64,000 nt of DNA from Geodermatophilus arenarius (lineage in GTDB: Bacteria; Actinomycetota; Actinomycetes; Mycobacteriales; Geodermatophilaceae): positions 1-64,000 of the forward strand of contig NZ_JBHSGR010000004.1 in assembly GCF_042654585.1 (NCBI RefSeq), written 5' to 3'. Below, piece after piece: positions 8,108 through 17,806 of the stretch. Below the pieces are notes generated by a model that was not told the DNA's origin, did not search any database, and saw nothing but the letters and a program-made list of their open reading frames with translations. Positions within the stretch are counted from its first letter, which is position 1. Each line of letters opens with the position of its first letter. Made by a program: the position numbers and the translations under genes.

Positions 8108-9067
8108 TCACCGTCGGGCCTGGGCGGCGGCGTAGAGGGCGATGGACGCCGCGACGCTCACGTTGAGCGACTCGGTGTCGCGGGCGATCGGGATGCGGAC
8201 GACGACGTCGCAGCGCTCGCGCACCAGCCGCGACAGCCCCGCGCCCTCCGCGCCGACGACCAGCGCCACCGGGTCGGCGAGGCCGTCGTAGTCGGCGATG
8301 TCCACGTCACCGTCGCCGGCCAGGCCGACCGTCTGCAGGCCGGCGTCCTGGTAGGAGGCCAGCGCCCGGGCCAGGTTGACCGCGCGGGCCACCGGCAGCC
8401 GGGCGGCGGCGCCGGCGCTGGTGCGCCACGCCGAGGCGGTCATCCCGACCGCGCGCCGCTGCGGCACGACGACGCCGTGCGCGTCGAAGGCGGCCGCCGA
8501 GCGGACCACCGCGCCGAGGTTGCGCGGGTCGGTGACGCCGTCCATGGCCACGACCAGCGGCGGCCGGCCGGAGTCGCGGGCGACGTCGAGCAGGTCGTCG
8601 GGGTGCGCGTACTCGTAGGGCGGGACCTGCAGCCCGATCCCCTGGTGCAGCGCGTTGTTCGACATCCGGTCGAACTCGGCCTTGCCCACCTCGAGCAGCG
8701 GCAGGCCGCGGTCGCTGGCCATGTGCAGCGCCTCGGTGATCCGCTCGTCGGTCGCCGCCCGGGTGTCCCCGGTGACGACGTACAGCGCCGTCGCCGGGAT
8801 CTGCGCGCGCAGCGCCTCGACGACGGGGTTGCGGCCGAGCAGCAGCTCCGGCGCCTCCTCGGCGCGCTGGCGGCTGCGGTCGCGCTCGGCCCGGCGGCGG
8901 GCGTCGGCCTGCGCGCGGCGCTGCGCCGGGTGGCCCGTGCGCTTCTCGGCGGGCGGGGTCGCCCCGCGGCCGGCCAGCGCGCGGCGGTTCTTGCCGCCGG
9001 TGCCGGCGGTGGCGCCCTTCTTGCCCGCGCCGCTCGTGCGGCCGCGGCGCTGGCTGTTTCCGGCCAT
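8108..9067 (-). CDS. rlmB: 23S rRNA (guanosine-2'-O-)-methyltransferase RlmB (TrmH/SpoU family)
   Basis: A 319-residue SPOUT methyltransferase. A basic, disordered N-terminal extension (about residues 1-75, rich in Arg/Gly/Ala) is typical of actinobacterial members. A substrate-binding domain (LLLGRNPVVEALRAQIPATALYVV) and the SpoU catalytic domain follow. The knot motifs are present: VVAMDGVTDPRNLGAVVRSAAAF, LVVGAEGAGLSRLV and SLNVSVAASIALYA. It modifies a conserved guanosine in 23S rRNA. Its ATG overlaps the cysS stop (TGATG), so translation is coupled. The Rv3579c-Rv3582c order of M. tuberculosis is kept. Confidence 0.93.
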   Translation of the reverse strand: MAGNSQRRGRTSGAGKKGATAGTGGKNRRALAGRGATPPAEKRTGHPAQRRAQADARRRAERDRSRQRAEEAPELLLGRNPVVEALRAQIPATALYVVTGDTRAATDERITEALHMASDRGLPLLEVGKAEFDRMSNNALHQGIGLQVPPYEYAHPDDLLDVARDSGRPPLVVAMDGVTDPRNLGAVVRSAAAFDAHGVVVPQRRAVGMTASAWRTSAGAAARLPVARAVNLARALASYQDAGLQTVGLAGDGDVDIADYDGLADPVALVVGAEGAGLSRLVRERCDVVVRIPIARDTESLNVSVAASIALYAAAQARR

Positions 9068-10470
9068 CAGCGGGTCAGCTCCCATCGGGGTCCCTGCGGG
9101 GTGTCCTCGACCTGCACGCCGAGGGCGGTGAGCTGGTCGCGCAGCGCGTCGGCCGCCGCGTAGTCCTTCCGCGCGCGGGCGGCCTGCCGCTGCTCCAGCG
9201 CCAGCCGGACCAGGCCGTCGGTGACCTCCGCCAGCCGGCCGTCGGCGCCCCCGCCGGCCGCCCAGTGGGGGTCGAGCGGGTCCAGCCCCAGCACACCCAG
9301 CATGCCCCGCACGGCGCCGAGCGCGTCGGCCAGCGCGGCGTCGTCCCCCTCGGCCAGGGCGGTGTTGCCTGCGCGGACGACCTCGTGGACGACGGCGATC
9401 GCGGCCGGGGTGCCGAGGTCGTCGTCCATGGCCTCGCGGAACGCCGGCGGCAGGCCGGTGGCGGTGTCCCGGCCGGCCCGCTCCGCGGCGCGGTGCACGA
9501 ACGACTCGATCCGCCGGTAGGCGGCGGCCGCCTCGGCCAGCGCGGCGTCGGTGAACTCGACGGTGGACCGGTAGTGCGGCGCCACCAGGTAGTACCGCAG
9601 CTCGACCGGGCGCACCCGGCGGACGACCTCGTCGACCAGCGCGGTGTTGCCCAGCGACTTGCTCATCTTCTCGCCGCCGAGGGTGACCCAGCCGTTGTGC
9701 ATCCAGTACCGGGTGAACGGCAGGCCGGCGGCCATCGACTGGGCGCGCTCGTTCTCGTGGTGCGGGAAGCGCAGGTCCAGCCCGCCGCCGTGGATGTCGA
9801 ACTCCGCGCCGAGGTAGCGCCCCGCCATCGCCGAGCACTCCAGGTGCCAGCCGGGCCGGCCCGGACCCCACGGGGTCGGCCAGCTCGCGGTCTCCGGCTC
9901 GCCGGGCTTGTGCGCCTTCCACAGCGCGAAGTCGCGGGGGTCGCGCTTGCGCTCGTCGGTGTCGGTGTCGGCGGCCGGCTGCAGGTCGGCCAGCGCCTGG
10001 CGGGTCAGCTCGCCGTAGCGGGGGAAGCTGCGGACGTCGAAGTAGGCGTCGCCGTCGACGGTGTAGGCGTGCCCGCGCTCCACCAGCCGCTCGACCAGCG
10101 CCACCATGTCCGTCACGTGCCCGGTCGCGCGCGGCTCGTAGGTGGGCGGCAGGACGCCGAGGGCGTCGTAGGCGCGGGTGCAGGCCAGCTCGTTGGTGTA
10201 CGCCCAGGCCCACCACGGGACGCCGTGCTCGGCGGCCTTGACGAGGATCTTGTCGTCGATGTCGGTGACGTTGCGGACGTAGGTGACCTCGAGCCCGCTC
10301 GCGGTCAGCCAGCGGCGCAGCACGTCGAAGGCGACGGCGGCGCGCACGTGCCCGACGTGCGGCGGTCCCTGGACGGTGAGCCCGCAGACGTACACCGAGG
10401 CCTCGCCGGGACGCAGGGGCGTGAAGTCCCGGACCGCGCGCGCGGCCGTGTCGTACAGGCGGAGGCTCAC
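9067..10470 (-). CDS. cysS: cysteinyl-tRNA synthetase
   Basis: A 467-residue class I aminoacyl-tRNA synthetase that charges tRNA-Cys. The HIGH-type motif is GPPHVGH near residue 40, after the zinc-binding YVCGLTV. WHLECSAMAGRYLG and HHENERAQ are typical internal signatures, and the KMSKS loop is EKMSKSLGN. A helical anticodon-binding domain ends the protein. The length matches CysS (about 460-470). GTG 10470 overlaps the ispF stop by 4 nt (GTGA), which indicates coupling within the carD-linked ispD-ispF-cysS-rlmB string. The related mycothiol enzyme MshC is shorter, so MshC is unlikely. Confidence 0.96.
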   Translation of the reverse strand: MSLRLYDTAARAVRDFTPLRPGEASVYVCGLTVQGPPHVGHVRAAVAFDVLRRWLTASGLEVTYVRNVTDIDDKILVKAAEHGVPWWAWAYTNELACTRAYDALGVLPPTYEPRATGHVTDMVALVERLVERGHAYTVDGDAYFDVRSFPRYGELTRQALADLQPAADTDTDERKRDPRDFALWKAHKPGEPETASWPTPWGPGRPGWHLECSAMAGRYLGAEFDIHGGGLDLRFPHHENERAQSMAAGLPFTRYWMHNGWVTLGGEKMSKSLGNTALVDEVVRRVRPVELRYYLVAPHYRSTVEFTDAALAEAAAAYRRIESFVHRAAERAGRDTATGLPPAFREAMDDDLGTPAAIAVVHEVVRAGNTALAEGDDAALADALGAVRGMLGVLGLDPLDPHWAAGGGADGRLAEVTDGLVRLALEQRQAARARKDYAAADALRDQLTALGVQVEDTPQGPRWELTR

Positions 10471-10967
10471 TGCGGGGAGTCTACGGACCCCGTGCGCACG
10501 ACCAGCGCCGTCGCGAGGGCGGCCCGGCCCTCGCCGCGGCCGACCAGCCCCAGCCCGTCGGTGGTGGTGGCGGTGACGCTCACCGGGGCGCCCAGCGCCG
10601 CCGACAGCGCCGCCTCCGCCTCCGCCCGGCGCGGGCCGAGCTTCGGCGTGGGCGCCACGAGCTGCACCGCCGCGTTGCCGACCCGCCACCCGGCGGCGGC
10701 CAGGGTCTCCCGCACGTGCTCGAGGACGGCGACGCCGCGGGCGCCGGCCCAGCGCGGGTCGTCGGTGCCGAGCAGCCCGCCGATGTCGCCGAGACCGGCC
10801 GCGGACAGCACCGCGTCGGTCAGGGCGTGCGCGGCGACGTCGCCGTCGGAGTGCCCGGCGCAGCCGTCGGCGCCGGGCCACCGCAGCCCGGCCAGCCAGC
10901 ACTCCCGGCCGGCCTCGACCGGGTGCACGTCGACGCCGAGGCCGACGCGCGGGAGGTCGTCGCTCAC
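10467..10967 (-). CDS. ispF: 2-C-methyl-D-erythritol 2,4-cyclodiphosphate synthase
   Basis: A 166-residue enzyme of the MEP isoprenoid pathway that closes the cyclic diphosphate. The zinc-binding GLGVDVHPVE (Asp and His) and GHSDGDVAAHALTDAVLSAAGLGDIG motifs are present, followed by the KLGPRR region and the C-terminal TTTDGLGLVGRGEG. The length is close to the usual 155-165. It overlaps ispD by 4 nt upstream and cysS by 4 nt downstream, so the three genes form one coupled unit. GTG 10967 is the only start that fits both length and coupling. Confidence 0.96.
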   Translation of the reverse strand: MSDDLPRVGLGVDVHPVEAGRECWLAGLRWPGADGCAGHSDGDVAAHALTDAVLSAAGLGDIGGLLGTDDPRWAGARGVAVLEHVRETLAAAGWRVGNAAVQLVAPTPKLGPRRAEAEAALSAALGAPVSVTATTTDGLGLVGRGEGRAALATALVVRTGSVDSPQ

Positions 10968-11650
10968 CGGGTGGCCTGCAGCGCGGCCAGGTGCAGGTCG
11001 TGCGGCACGGTGACCTTCGCGGCGCGCTCGTCGCCGGCGACGGTGGTCACCGGCACGCCGGCGGCCCGCACGACGGCGGCGTCGTCGGTGAGCGCTGCGG
11101 CGTCCACGAGGGCGTCCACGAGGGCGTCGTCCAGGGCGGCGTAGGCGGCCACCAGGACGGCGCGGTCGAAGCCCTGCGGCGTCTGCACCCGCCGCAGCAC
11201 CGCGCGGGGCACGGCCTCGGTGACCGTGCCGGCCGCGTCGACGACGACGGTGGTGTCCACGACCGGCAGCACCGGGACGACGGCGGGCACGCCGGCGGCC
11301 AGCGCCGCCAGCACGCGGGCCACCACGTCCGGCGGGGTCAGCGGGCGGGCGGCGTCGTGCACGAGGACGGCGTCGGCGTGGGGGCCGGCGGCCGACAGCG
11401 CGGCGCGGACCGAGGCGGTGCGGGTGGCGCCGCCGTCGACCAGCGCGACGCTGCCGGGCAGGACGGCGGCGAAGGCGTCGCGCTCGGCCGCGGGCACGGC
11501 GACGACGACCTCGTCGACGCCACCGGCCAGCAGCGTGTCGACCGCCCAGGAGACCAGCGGGCGGCCGGCCAGCTCGACGAGCGCCTTGGGCTTGTCCGCC
11601 CCCAGACGCGAACCACTCCCGGCCGCTGCGACGATGCCGACAGCGGACAC
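10964..11650 (-). CDS. ispD: 2-C-methyl-D-erythritol 4-phosphate cytidylyltransferase
   Basis: A 228-residue nucleotidyltransferase that forms CDP-ME from MEP and CTP. The CTP-binding signature AAAGSGSRLGADKPKALVEL starts at residue 9. VLVHDAARPLTPPDVV, VPVVDTTV and the PQGFDRAVL region are all present. The chosen GTG 11650 sits just before the Rossmann-like core; longer in-frame extensions reach into the carD intergenic region without homology. The gene lies 32 nt downstream of carD and overlaps ispF by 4 nt. Confidence 0.95.
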   Translation of the reverse strand: MSAVGIVAAAGSGSRLGADKPKALVELAGRPLVSWAVDTLLAGGVDEVVVAVPAAERDAFAAVLPGSVALVDGGATRTASVRAALSAAGPHADAVLVHDAARPLTPPDVVARVLAALAAGVPAVVPVLPVVDTTVVVDAAGTVTEAVPRAVLRRVQTPQGFDRAVLVAAYAALDDALVDALVDAAALTDDAAVVRAAGVPVTTVAGDERAAKVTVPHDLHLAALQATR

Positions 11651-11682
11651 GGGAGTGGTCCGGGAGAGCGAGGGTGCAGGGG

Positions 11683-12165
11683 TCAGCTGGCGAGGACCTC
11701 GTCGAGCAGCACCTCGGCCTTGTCCTCGTTGGTCCCCTCGGCGAGCGCGAGCTCGCTGACCAGGATCTGGCGGGCCTTGGACAGCATCCGCTTCTCGCCG
11801 GCGGAGAGGCCGCGGTCCTTGTCGCGGCGCCACAGGTCGCGGACGACCTCGGCCACCTTGTTGACGTCGCCGGAGGCCAGCTTCTCGAGGTTGGCCTTGT
11901 AGCGGCGCGACCAGTTGGTCGGCTCCTCGGTGTGCGGGGCCCGCAGGACCTCGAACACGCGGTTGAGCCCGTCCTGACCGACGACGTCACGGACGCCGAC
12001 GATCTCTGCGTTGTCGGCCGGCACGCGCACGGTGAGGTCGCCCTGGGCGACCTTCAGCACGAGGTAGGCCTTCTCTTCGCCCTTGATGACCCGCGTCTCG
12101 ATCGCCTCGATCAGAGCGGCACCGTGGTGCGGGTAGACGACGGTCTCGCCGACAGTGAAGCCCAT
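11683..12165 (-). CDS. carD: CarD-family RNA polymerase-binding transcription regulator
   Basis: A 160-residue CarD homologue. The N-terminal RNA-polymerase-interacting Tudor-like domain (FTVGETVVYPHHGAALIEAIE, EEKAYLVLKV) is followed by a helical DNA-binding domain containing the conserved Trp of TNWSRRYKANLEKL and a leucine-rich C-terminus. In mycobacteria CarD stabilises the open complex at rRNA and many other promoters and is essential. The ATG start follows a GAAAGGGG ribosome-binding site. A possible -10 (complement of 12193-12198, TAACCT) lies in the divergent gap shared with the UbiA gene. It is the first gene of the ispD-ispF-cysS-rlmB block. Confidence 0.97.
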   Translation of the reverse strand: MGFTVGETVVYPHHGAALIEAIETRVIKGEEKAYLVLKVAQGDLTVRVPADNAEIVGVRDVVGQDGLNRVFEVLRAPHTEEPTNWSRRYKANLEKLASGDVNKVAEVVRDLWRRDKDRGLSAGEKRMLSKARQILVSELALAEGTNEDKAEVLLDEVLAS

Positions 12166-12286
12166 GTGTGTGTGACCCCTTTCGCTGCACCCAGGTTAGC
12201 ACGGCACACTGACGGCCGGAACGGTCGGCCGGTGGATATCCGCAGGTCAGAGGCCTGATGAAGTACTGGGGAGGGGTTGACAGGGC

Positions 12287-13141
12287 GTGGTCGGTGTGCC
12301 TGCACGGGCCTCGTGGGGCGCCTCCGTCCGCGCGCTCGTCCTGGCCACGCACGCGCCGCCGGCGGTCGCGGTCACCGTCGTGGCGACCCTCCTCGCGGTC
12401 ACCGCGCAGGTGTCCCCGGGGCGCACGGTGCTCGTGGGACTGGCCGTCCTCGCAGGTCAGGCGTCCATCGGGTGGAGCAACGACTGGCTCGACGCCGACC
12501 GTGACCGCGCCGTCGCGCGGGCCGACAAGCCGGTCGTGCAGGGCGCCGTGGCCCCCGCCACGCTGCGCGGGGCGGCCCTCGGCGCGGCCGGCGCGGCCGT
12601 CGTCCTGTCCCTGGCACTCGGCTGGGTGCCGGGACTGCTGCTGCTGGTGCTGGTGGCCAGCGGTTGGGCCTACAACGCGGGTCTGAAGCGCACGGTGGCC
12701 TCCGGGCTCCCCTACGTCACCGGTTTCGGCGCCCTGCCCGCCGGGGTGGTGGCCGCGGCGCCGGGCGTCCCGGCCGCGCCGTGGTGGCTGCCGGCCGCCG
12801 GCGCGGCGCTGGGCGCGGCGGCCCACCTCGCCAACGTGGCCCCCGACATCGCCGACGACCTGGCGACCGGGGTGCGCGGTCTGCCGCACCGGCTGGGTCC
12901 CCGCGTGTCGGCGGTGGTGGGTGCACTGCTGCTCGGGACGGCGTCGCTGGTGCTCGTGCTCGGCCCGGCCGGCCCGCCCGCGTGGTGGGGCTGGGCGGGG
13001 CTGGTGCTGGCGGTGCCCGCGGTCGCCGTCGCCGCCCTGGCCGGGACGGCGCCCTTCCGCCGGCTGGCCTTCCCCGCGGTGATGCTGTTGACCGTGCTCG
13101 ACGTGGTGCTGCTGCTGGCGGGCGGGGCCGCGCTCACCTGA
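12287..13141 (+). CDS. UbiA-family prenyltransferase
   Basis: A polytopic membrane protein of about 284 residues with eight to nine hydrophobic segments. The first Asp-rich motif is NDWLDADRDR, followed by ARADKPVVQG; the second is the weaker APDIADDLATG. Both are the divalent-metal/diphosphate sites of UbiA enzymes, which join isoprenyl chains to aromatic or other acceptors in the membrane. The acceptor cannot be read from sequence; menaquinone MenA proteins look different. It is divergent from carD. A TTGACA box at 12277-12282 overlaps the chosen GTG, so the true start could be slightly downstream. Confidence 0.82.
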   Translation: MVGVPARASWGASVRALVLATHAPPAVAVTVVATLLAVTAQVSPGRTVLVGLAVLAGQASIGWSNDWLDADRDRAVARADKPVVQGAVAPATLRGAALGAAGAAVVLSLALGWVPGLLLLVLVASGWAYNAGLKRTVASGLPYVTGFGALPAGVVAAAPGVPAAPWWLPAAGAALGAAAHLANVAPDIADDLATGVRGLPHRLGPRVSAVVGALLLGTASLVLVLGPAGPPAWWGWAGLVLAVPAVAVAALAGTAPFRRLAFPAVMLLTVLDVVLLLAGGAALT

Positions 13142-13159
13142 GCGCGGCCCCGCCGTCGG

Positions 13160-14157
<998 letters not shown>

Positions 14158-14161
<4 letters not shown>

Positions 14162-14778
14162 CTCGCCCCCGTCATCGCCGGACGGGCCCGCAGGGGTGCG
14201 CGGCCCGTCGTCGTCTCCCTCGTCGGGGTGGGCCCGGCCGGCTCCAGCTCCTCGCGCAGCCGGCGCAGGCCGCGCCGCTGCAGCGCCTTGACCGAGGCCA
14301 CGGAGCGGCCGATCACCGCGGCGACCTGCTCGACGGTGAGGTCGGCCAGGACCCGCAGCAGCAGGACCGAGCGCTGGTCCTCGGGGAGGCCGGCGCACAG
14401 CCGGTGCACCGTCTCGGCGCCCAGCCGGGCCAGGACGTCGTCCTCCACGTCCCCGCCGGCGACCTCGGGGAGCAGGTCCGCGCCCCCGTCGGCGAGCTGC
14501 GGGCGGCGGCTGCGCCGGCGCAGGTCGTCGACCAGCCGCCGGTGGGCGATGGTGAACACCCACGACCGCAGCCCCGCCTCGTCGCCGGTGAAGCCGGACA
14601 GCCCGCGGAAGACCGCGAGGAACGTCTCGCTGGCCAGGTCGTCGGGGTCCGGGGCGCCGTGCAGCCGCAGGTAGCCGGTGACCACCGGGGACAGGTCCCG
14701 GTACAGCACCTCGAAGGCCCACGCGGCGCCCGTCCGGGCCGCCGCGAGGACGTCGTCGAACGCGGCTCCGACCGCCAT
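14158..14778 (-). CDS. ECF-type sigma-70 family RNA polymerase sigma factor
   Basis: A 206-residue sigma factor with only regions 2 and 4. Region 2 (about residues 20-95) shows AFEVLYRDLSPVVTGYLR, PDDLASETFLAVFRGL and FRSW-type SWVFTIAHRRLVDDLRRRSR. Region 4 (about 125-180) shows LCAGLPEDQRSVLLLRVLADLTVEQVAAVIGRSVASVKALQRRGLRRLRE, a classic promoter -35-reading helix-turn-helix. The C-terminus is a short disordered tail. It overlaps the downstream membrane-protein gene by 4 nt, as sigma/anti-sigma pairs do. The regulon is unknown. Confidence 0.92.
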
Positions 14779-14854
14779 CCGCACCTCCCGTGCCGTCCCC
14801 GTGCAGGGGAGGCATCGGCAGGCCCGACGCGGAACTGGACCGTCCGTCCCCCGA

Positions 14855-15396
14855 TCAGGGGGCGGCGGTGCCCCGGGCGGCCTCCTGCTCGACCACGATC
14901 GGCAGGTCCTCGACCGGTCCAGGCCCTGCAGCGGACGGCGCATCCGCCGGTTGCCGGCCAGCCGCTCGCGGTCGCGCTCGAGGAAGGCCCAGCAGCCGGC
15001 GGTGTAGGAGGGGCAGGCGTCCTCGCCGCGGCGGCCGCGGCCCTCCGCCCACCGGGCGACCCCGGCCTGGCTGCTCACGGAGCCGCGCGCGGCGAGCACC
15101 TGCACGCCGGGGCGGCGCAGGACGTGGTCGCGGCTGCTCCACGTGGTGGGCGCGCAGGCGCTCAGCGGCTCGTCGTGGCGGTCCGGGGCCTCGGCGCAGG
15201 TGGTGACCTGGTGGACGTCGCCCCGGTCCCCCAGCTCGGCGGCCCGGTGGCGCAGCGCGGACAGCACGAGGTGGGCCTCCTGCCGGTGGAACCGGCGGCG
15301 GGCGGACACCGCCTCCGACTCCACCGGGAGCACCGGCCGGCCGGGCGCGTCGAGGAGGTGCGGGCCGGGCTGGTCGGCGGAGGTCCACCGGCGCGT
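14855..15396 (-). pseudogene. decayed cryptochrome/photolyase-related (FeS-BCP type) gene
   Basis: The minus strand encodes the N-terminal part of a photolyase-related protein: TRRWTSADQPGPHLLDA, RRRFHRQEAHLVLSALRHRAAELGDR, SACAPTTWSSRDHV and ARWAEGRGRR. This joins directly to the extreme C-terminus (GEDACPSYTAGCWAFLERDR, LAGNRRMRRPLQGLDR). The central part, including most of the FAD-binding and cysteine-ligand region, is missing; from the usual family length of about 500 residues I infer an internal loss of roughly 1 kb. After GLDR the frame shifts by one base near 14918; the expected ending EDLPIVVEQEAARG continues in the next frame to a stop at 14855. No functional product is expected. It lies just upstream of the sigma factor gene. 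Confidence 0.78.
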
Positions 15397-15511
15397 ACCG
15401 GGCGACCGTTCGGGGAAGTCAGCGAGGGCCGGGTCGCGCGGCTCGCCTCCGGCGCCGGGTCCTGGGCGCCCCATCGGCCTCACCTCCCGGCGGACGTGGT
15501 GGGTGGACCGT

Positions 15512-15517
15512 TAGGCT
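15512..15517 (+). promoter_or_regulatory. -10 box candidate for the lipoprotein gene
   Basis: TAGGCT fits the actinobacterial TANNNT -10 pattern. It would give a 5' leader of roughly 60 nt before the GTG at 15585, which has a GTGGAGG ribosome-binding site. Confidence 0.5.
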
Positions 15518-15584
15518 CGGCGCGACTCGGGCCATCGAGACGCACGGTGGCCGGCTGCTGTTTCCCCCGTGGAGGTCGACCGCT

Positions 15585-16271
15585 GTGAACCGCGCGCTGC
15601 GCGCCGCCGTGATGGGTGCCCTCGTCCTCAGCCCGGTCGCGCTCGGCGCCTGCAGCGCCGGCCAGGTCTCGCAGACCGGCACCCAGGACCGCGACAAGGT
15701 CGGCCCCCAGGCGCAGGTGGAGGACATCCTGCTGCGCCAGATCCTGCTGGCTCCGCCGGAGAACGGCCGCTACGAGGAGGGCGACGACGCCGAGCTGATC
15801 GTCACGATCGTCAACGCCTCGAACTCCGACGACACCCTCACCGGCATCGAGGGCGAGGGCTTCGGCGGCGTGCTGGTGTCGGCGACCGGCCCGACCCCCT
15901 CGCCGTCGTCGCCCGCCGGCAGCTCCCCCACGGCCACCCCGACGCCGGGCAGCACCGGCGCCACCCCGGGTGCGTCGCCCTCCGCCGGCTCCACGGCGAG
16001 CACCCGGGTGTCGCTCGACATCCCGGCCGACACCGCGCTGTACATCGGGCGCGAGGACGGCGCGACGGTCACGCTGCAGGACCTCAGCGAGGAGCTGACG
16101 GCCGGGCAGACCCTGACGCTCACCCTGTCCTTCGAGCAGGCCGGCGACATCACCACGCAGGTGCTGGTGGCCGGTCCCGACGAGGAGATCGACCGCGGCG
16201 AGGCGTTCGACTTCGAGGAGGGCCTCGAGCCGGAGAACCCGGAGAGCGAGGAGGACACCCAGGCCGAGTAG
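15585..16271 (+). CDS. LpqE-like lipoprotein
   Basis: A 228-residue secreted lipoprotein. The signal peptide ends in the lipobox LGAC, with the lipidated Cys at residue 23. The mature part shows a beta-rich domain (VEDILLRQILLAPPENGRYEEGDDAELIVTIVN, RVSLDIPADTALYI, TLTLSFEQAGDITTQVLV) interrupted by a Pro/Ser/Thr-rich linker and ending in an acidic tail. Fold and position directly before radA match M. tuberculosis LpqE (Rv3584); the family resembles PCu(A)C-type copper chaperones, but I do not see the full Met/His copper site. GTG 15585 has a good ribosome-binding site. Confidence 0.75.
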   Translation: MNRALRAAVMGALVLSPVALGACSAGQVSQTGTQDRDKVGPQAQVEDILLRQILLAPPENGRYEEGDDAELIVTIVNASNSDDTLTGIEGEGFGGVLVSATGPTPSPSSPAGSSPTATPTPGSTGATPGASPSAGSTASTRVSLDIPADTALYIGREDGATVTLQDLSEELTAGQTLTLTLSFEQAGDITTQVLVAGPDEEIDRGEAFDFEEGLEPENPESEEDTQAE

Positions 16272-16348
16272 CCGGCCTGGAGTGACCGGACCGGAGTGAC
16301 CCGTCCGGCCTCCCCGGGAGTGTCGGTACCCCCACCTACCGTGGCGGC

Positions 16349-17719
16349 GTGCCCTCTGGAGTGAAGTCCGCCCGTCCCGCCCACCGCTGCACCGAGTGCG
16401 GCTTCTCGTCGGCGAAGTGGATGGGCAAGTGCCCGGAGTGCCAGGCCTGGGGCACGCTGCAGGAGGTCGGACCCGCCGCGCCGGCACTGCGCTCGGTCGC
16501 CGCCGGCCCGGTCACCGCGCCCGCCCGGCCGATCGCCCAGGTCCAGCTCGACGGCGCGCGGGCGGTGCCCACCGGCATCGCCGAGTTCGACCGCGTCCTC
16601 GGCGGCGGCCTGGTGCCCGGCGCGGTGGTCCTCGTCGCCGGTGAGCCCGGCGTCGGCAAGTCCACGCTGCTGCTCGAGGTCGCCCACCGGGTGGCGGAGT
16701 CCAACGGGCCCACGCTGGTGGTCTCGGGCGAGGAGTCCGCCGCGCAGGTGCGGCTGCGCGCCGAGCGGATCGGCGCGCTGCACGACCGGCTGTACCTCGC
16801 CGCCGAGACCGAGCTGTCGGCCGTCCTCGCCCACGTCGAGCAGGTGGCGCCCTCGCTGCTGGTGCTCGATAGCGTGCAGACCGTCCGCTCCTCCGCGGTC
16901 GAGGGCACCGACGGCGGCGCCACCCAGGTCCGCTCGGTGGCCACCGCGCTCACCGCCGTCGCCAAGTCCCGCGGGATGACGACGATCCTCGTCGGCCACG
17001 TCACCAAGGACGGCGCGATCGCCGGGCCCCGGGCGCTGGAGCACCTGGTCGACGTCGTCGTGTCCTTCGACGGCGAGCGGCACTCCACGCTGCGCCTGGT
17101 GCGCGCCACCAAGAACCGGTTCGGCCCGGCCGACGAGATCGGCTGCTTCGAGATCGGCGACGGCGGGGTGGTCGGGGTGCCCGACCCGTCGCACCTGTTC
17201 GTCTCGCGGCGCACCGCGTCGGTGCCCGGCAGTTGCGTCACGGTGACCATGGAGGGCAGCCGGCCGCTGCTGGCCGAGGTGCAGGCCCTCGTCGCCACCA
17301 ACACCGGCGGCGGCTCGCCGCGGCGGGCGGTCAGCGGGCTGGACTCCCAGCGCGTGGCGATGGTCAATGCCGTCGTCGAGCGGCGCGGCGGCGTCCGGCT
17401 GGCCGACGCCGACGTGTTCGCCGCCTCCGTCGGCGGCGTGAAGATCGCCGAGCCGGCGGCCGACCTCGCGCTCGCGCTGGCCATCGCCTCGGCGTCGCGG
17501 GACACCCCGCTGCCGGAGGGGATGATCGCGCTGGGCGAGGTGGGTCTGTCCGGTGAGATCCGGCGGGTCGGCGGCACCGGACGGCGGCTGGCCGAGGCCG
17601 CCCGCCAGGGTTACCGGCTCGCGCTGGTCCCGCCGGACGCCGGCCAGGCCCCCAAGGGCATCCGGCTCATGGAGGTGCCCGACCTGGGAGCGGCGCTCGC
17701 CGGGCTCTTCCCCGGGTGA
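16349..17719 (+). CDS. radA: DNA repair protein RadA (Sms)
   Basis: A 456-residue RecA-like helicase that promotes branch migration during recombination. An N-terminal four-Cys zinc finger (Cys14, Cys17, Cys28, Cys31) is followed by a RecA-type ATPase with Walker A GEPGVGKS (98-105) and Walker B LLVLDSVQTV. The RadA-specific KNRFG motif (ATKNRFGPADEIG) is intact, and a Lon-protease-like C-terminal domain follows. TACCGT at 16337-16342 ends 6 nt before GTG 16349, consistent with leaderless expression. disA follows 87 nt downstream, as in other actinobacteria. Confidence 0.97.
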   Translation: MPSGVKSARPAHRCTECGFSSAKWMGKCPECQAWGTLQEVGPAAPALRSVAAGPVTAPARPIAQVQLDGARAVPTGIAEFDRVLGGGLVPGAVVLVAGEPGVGKSTLLLEVAHRVAESNGPTLVVSGEESAAQVRLRAERIGALHDRLYLAAETELSAVLAHVEQVAPSLLVLDSVQTVRSSAVEGTDGGATQVRSVATALTAVAKSRGMTTILVGHVTKDGAIAGPRALEHLVDVVVSFDGERHSTLRLVRATKNRFGPADEIGCFEIGDGGVVGVPDPSHLFVSRRTASVPGSCVTVTMEGSRPLLAEVQALVATNTGGGSPRRAVSGLDSQRVAMVNAVVERRGGVRLADADVFAASVGGVKIAEPAADLALALAIASASRDTPLPEGMIALGEVGLSGEIRRVGGTGRRLAEAARQGYRLALVPPDAGQAPKGIRLMEVPDLGAALAGLFPG

Positions 17720-17766
17720 GCCCGCTCACCACCCCCCGCTCACGACCGGCAGGTCGGCGTGCCACG

Positions 17767-17772
17767 TAGACT
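17767..17772 (+). promoter_or_regulatory. -10 box candidate for disA
   Basis: TAGACT lies 34 nt before the disA GTG. With an AGGAG ribosome-binding site at about 17797-17801, this suggests a normal leadered transcript distinct from radA. Confidence 0.45.
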
Positions 17773-17806
17773 CAGGCGCCGTACCACGACGACGTCAGGA
17801 GCGCCC

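Noticed and set aside
12277..12282. Perfect TTGACA -35 box at the UbiA gene start
   Set aside because: A matching -10 would fall after the chosen start codon and no good box is seen there. Kept only as a note that the start may be slightly later.
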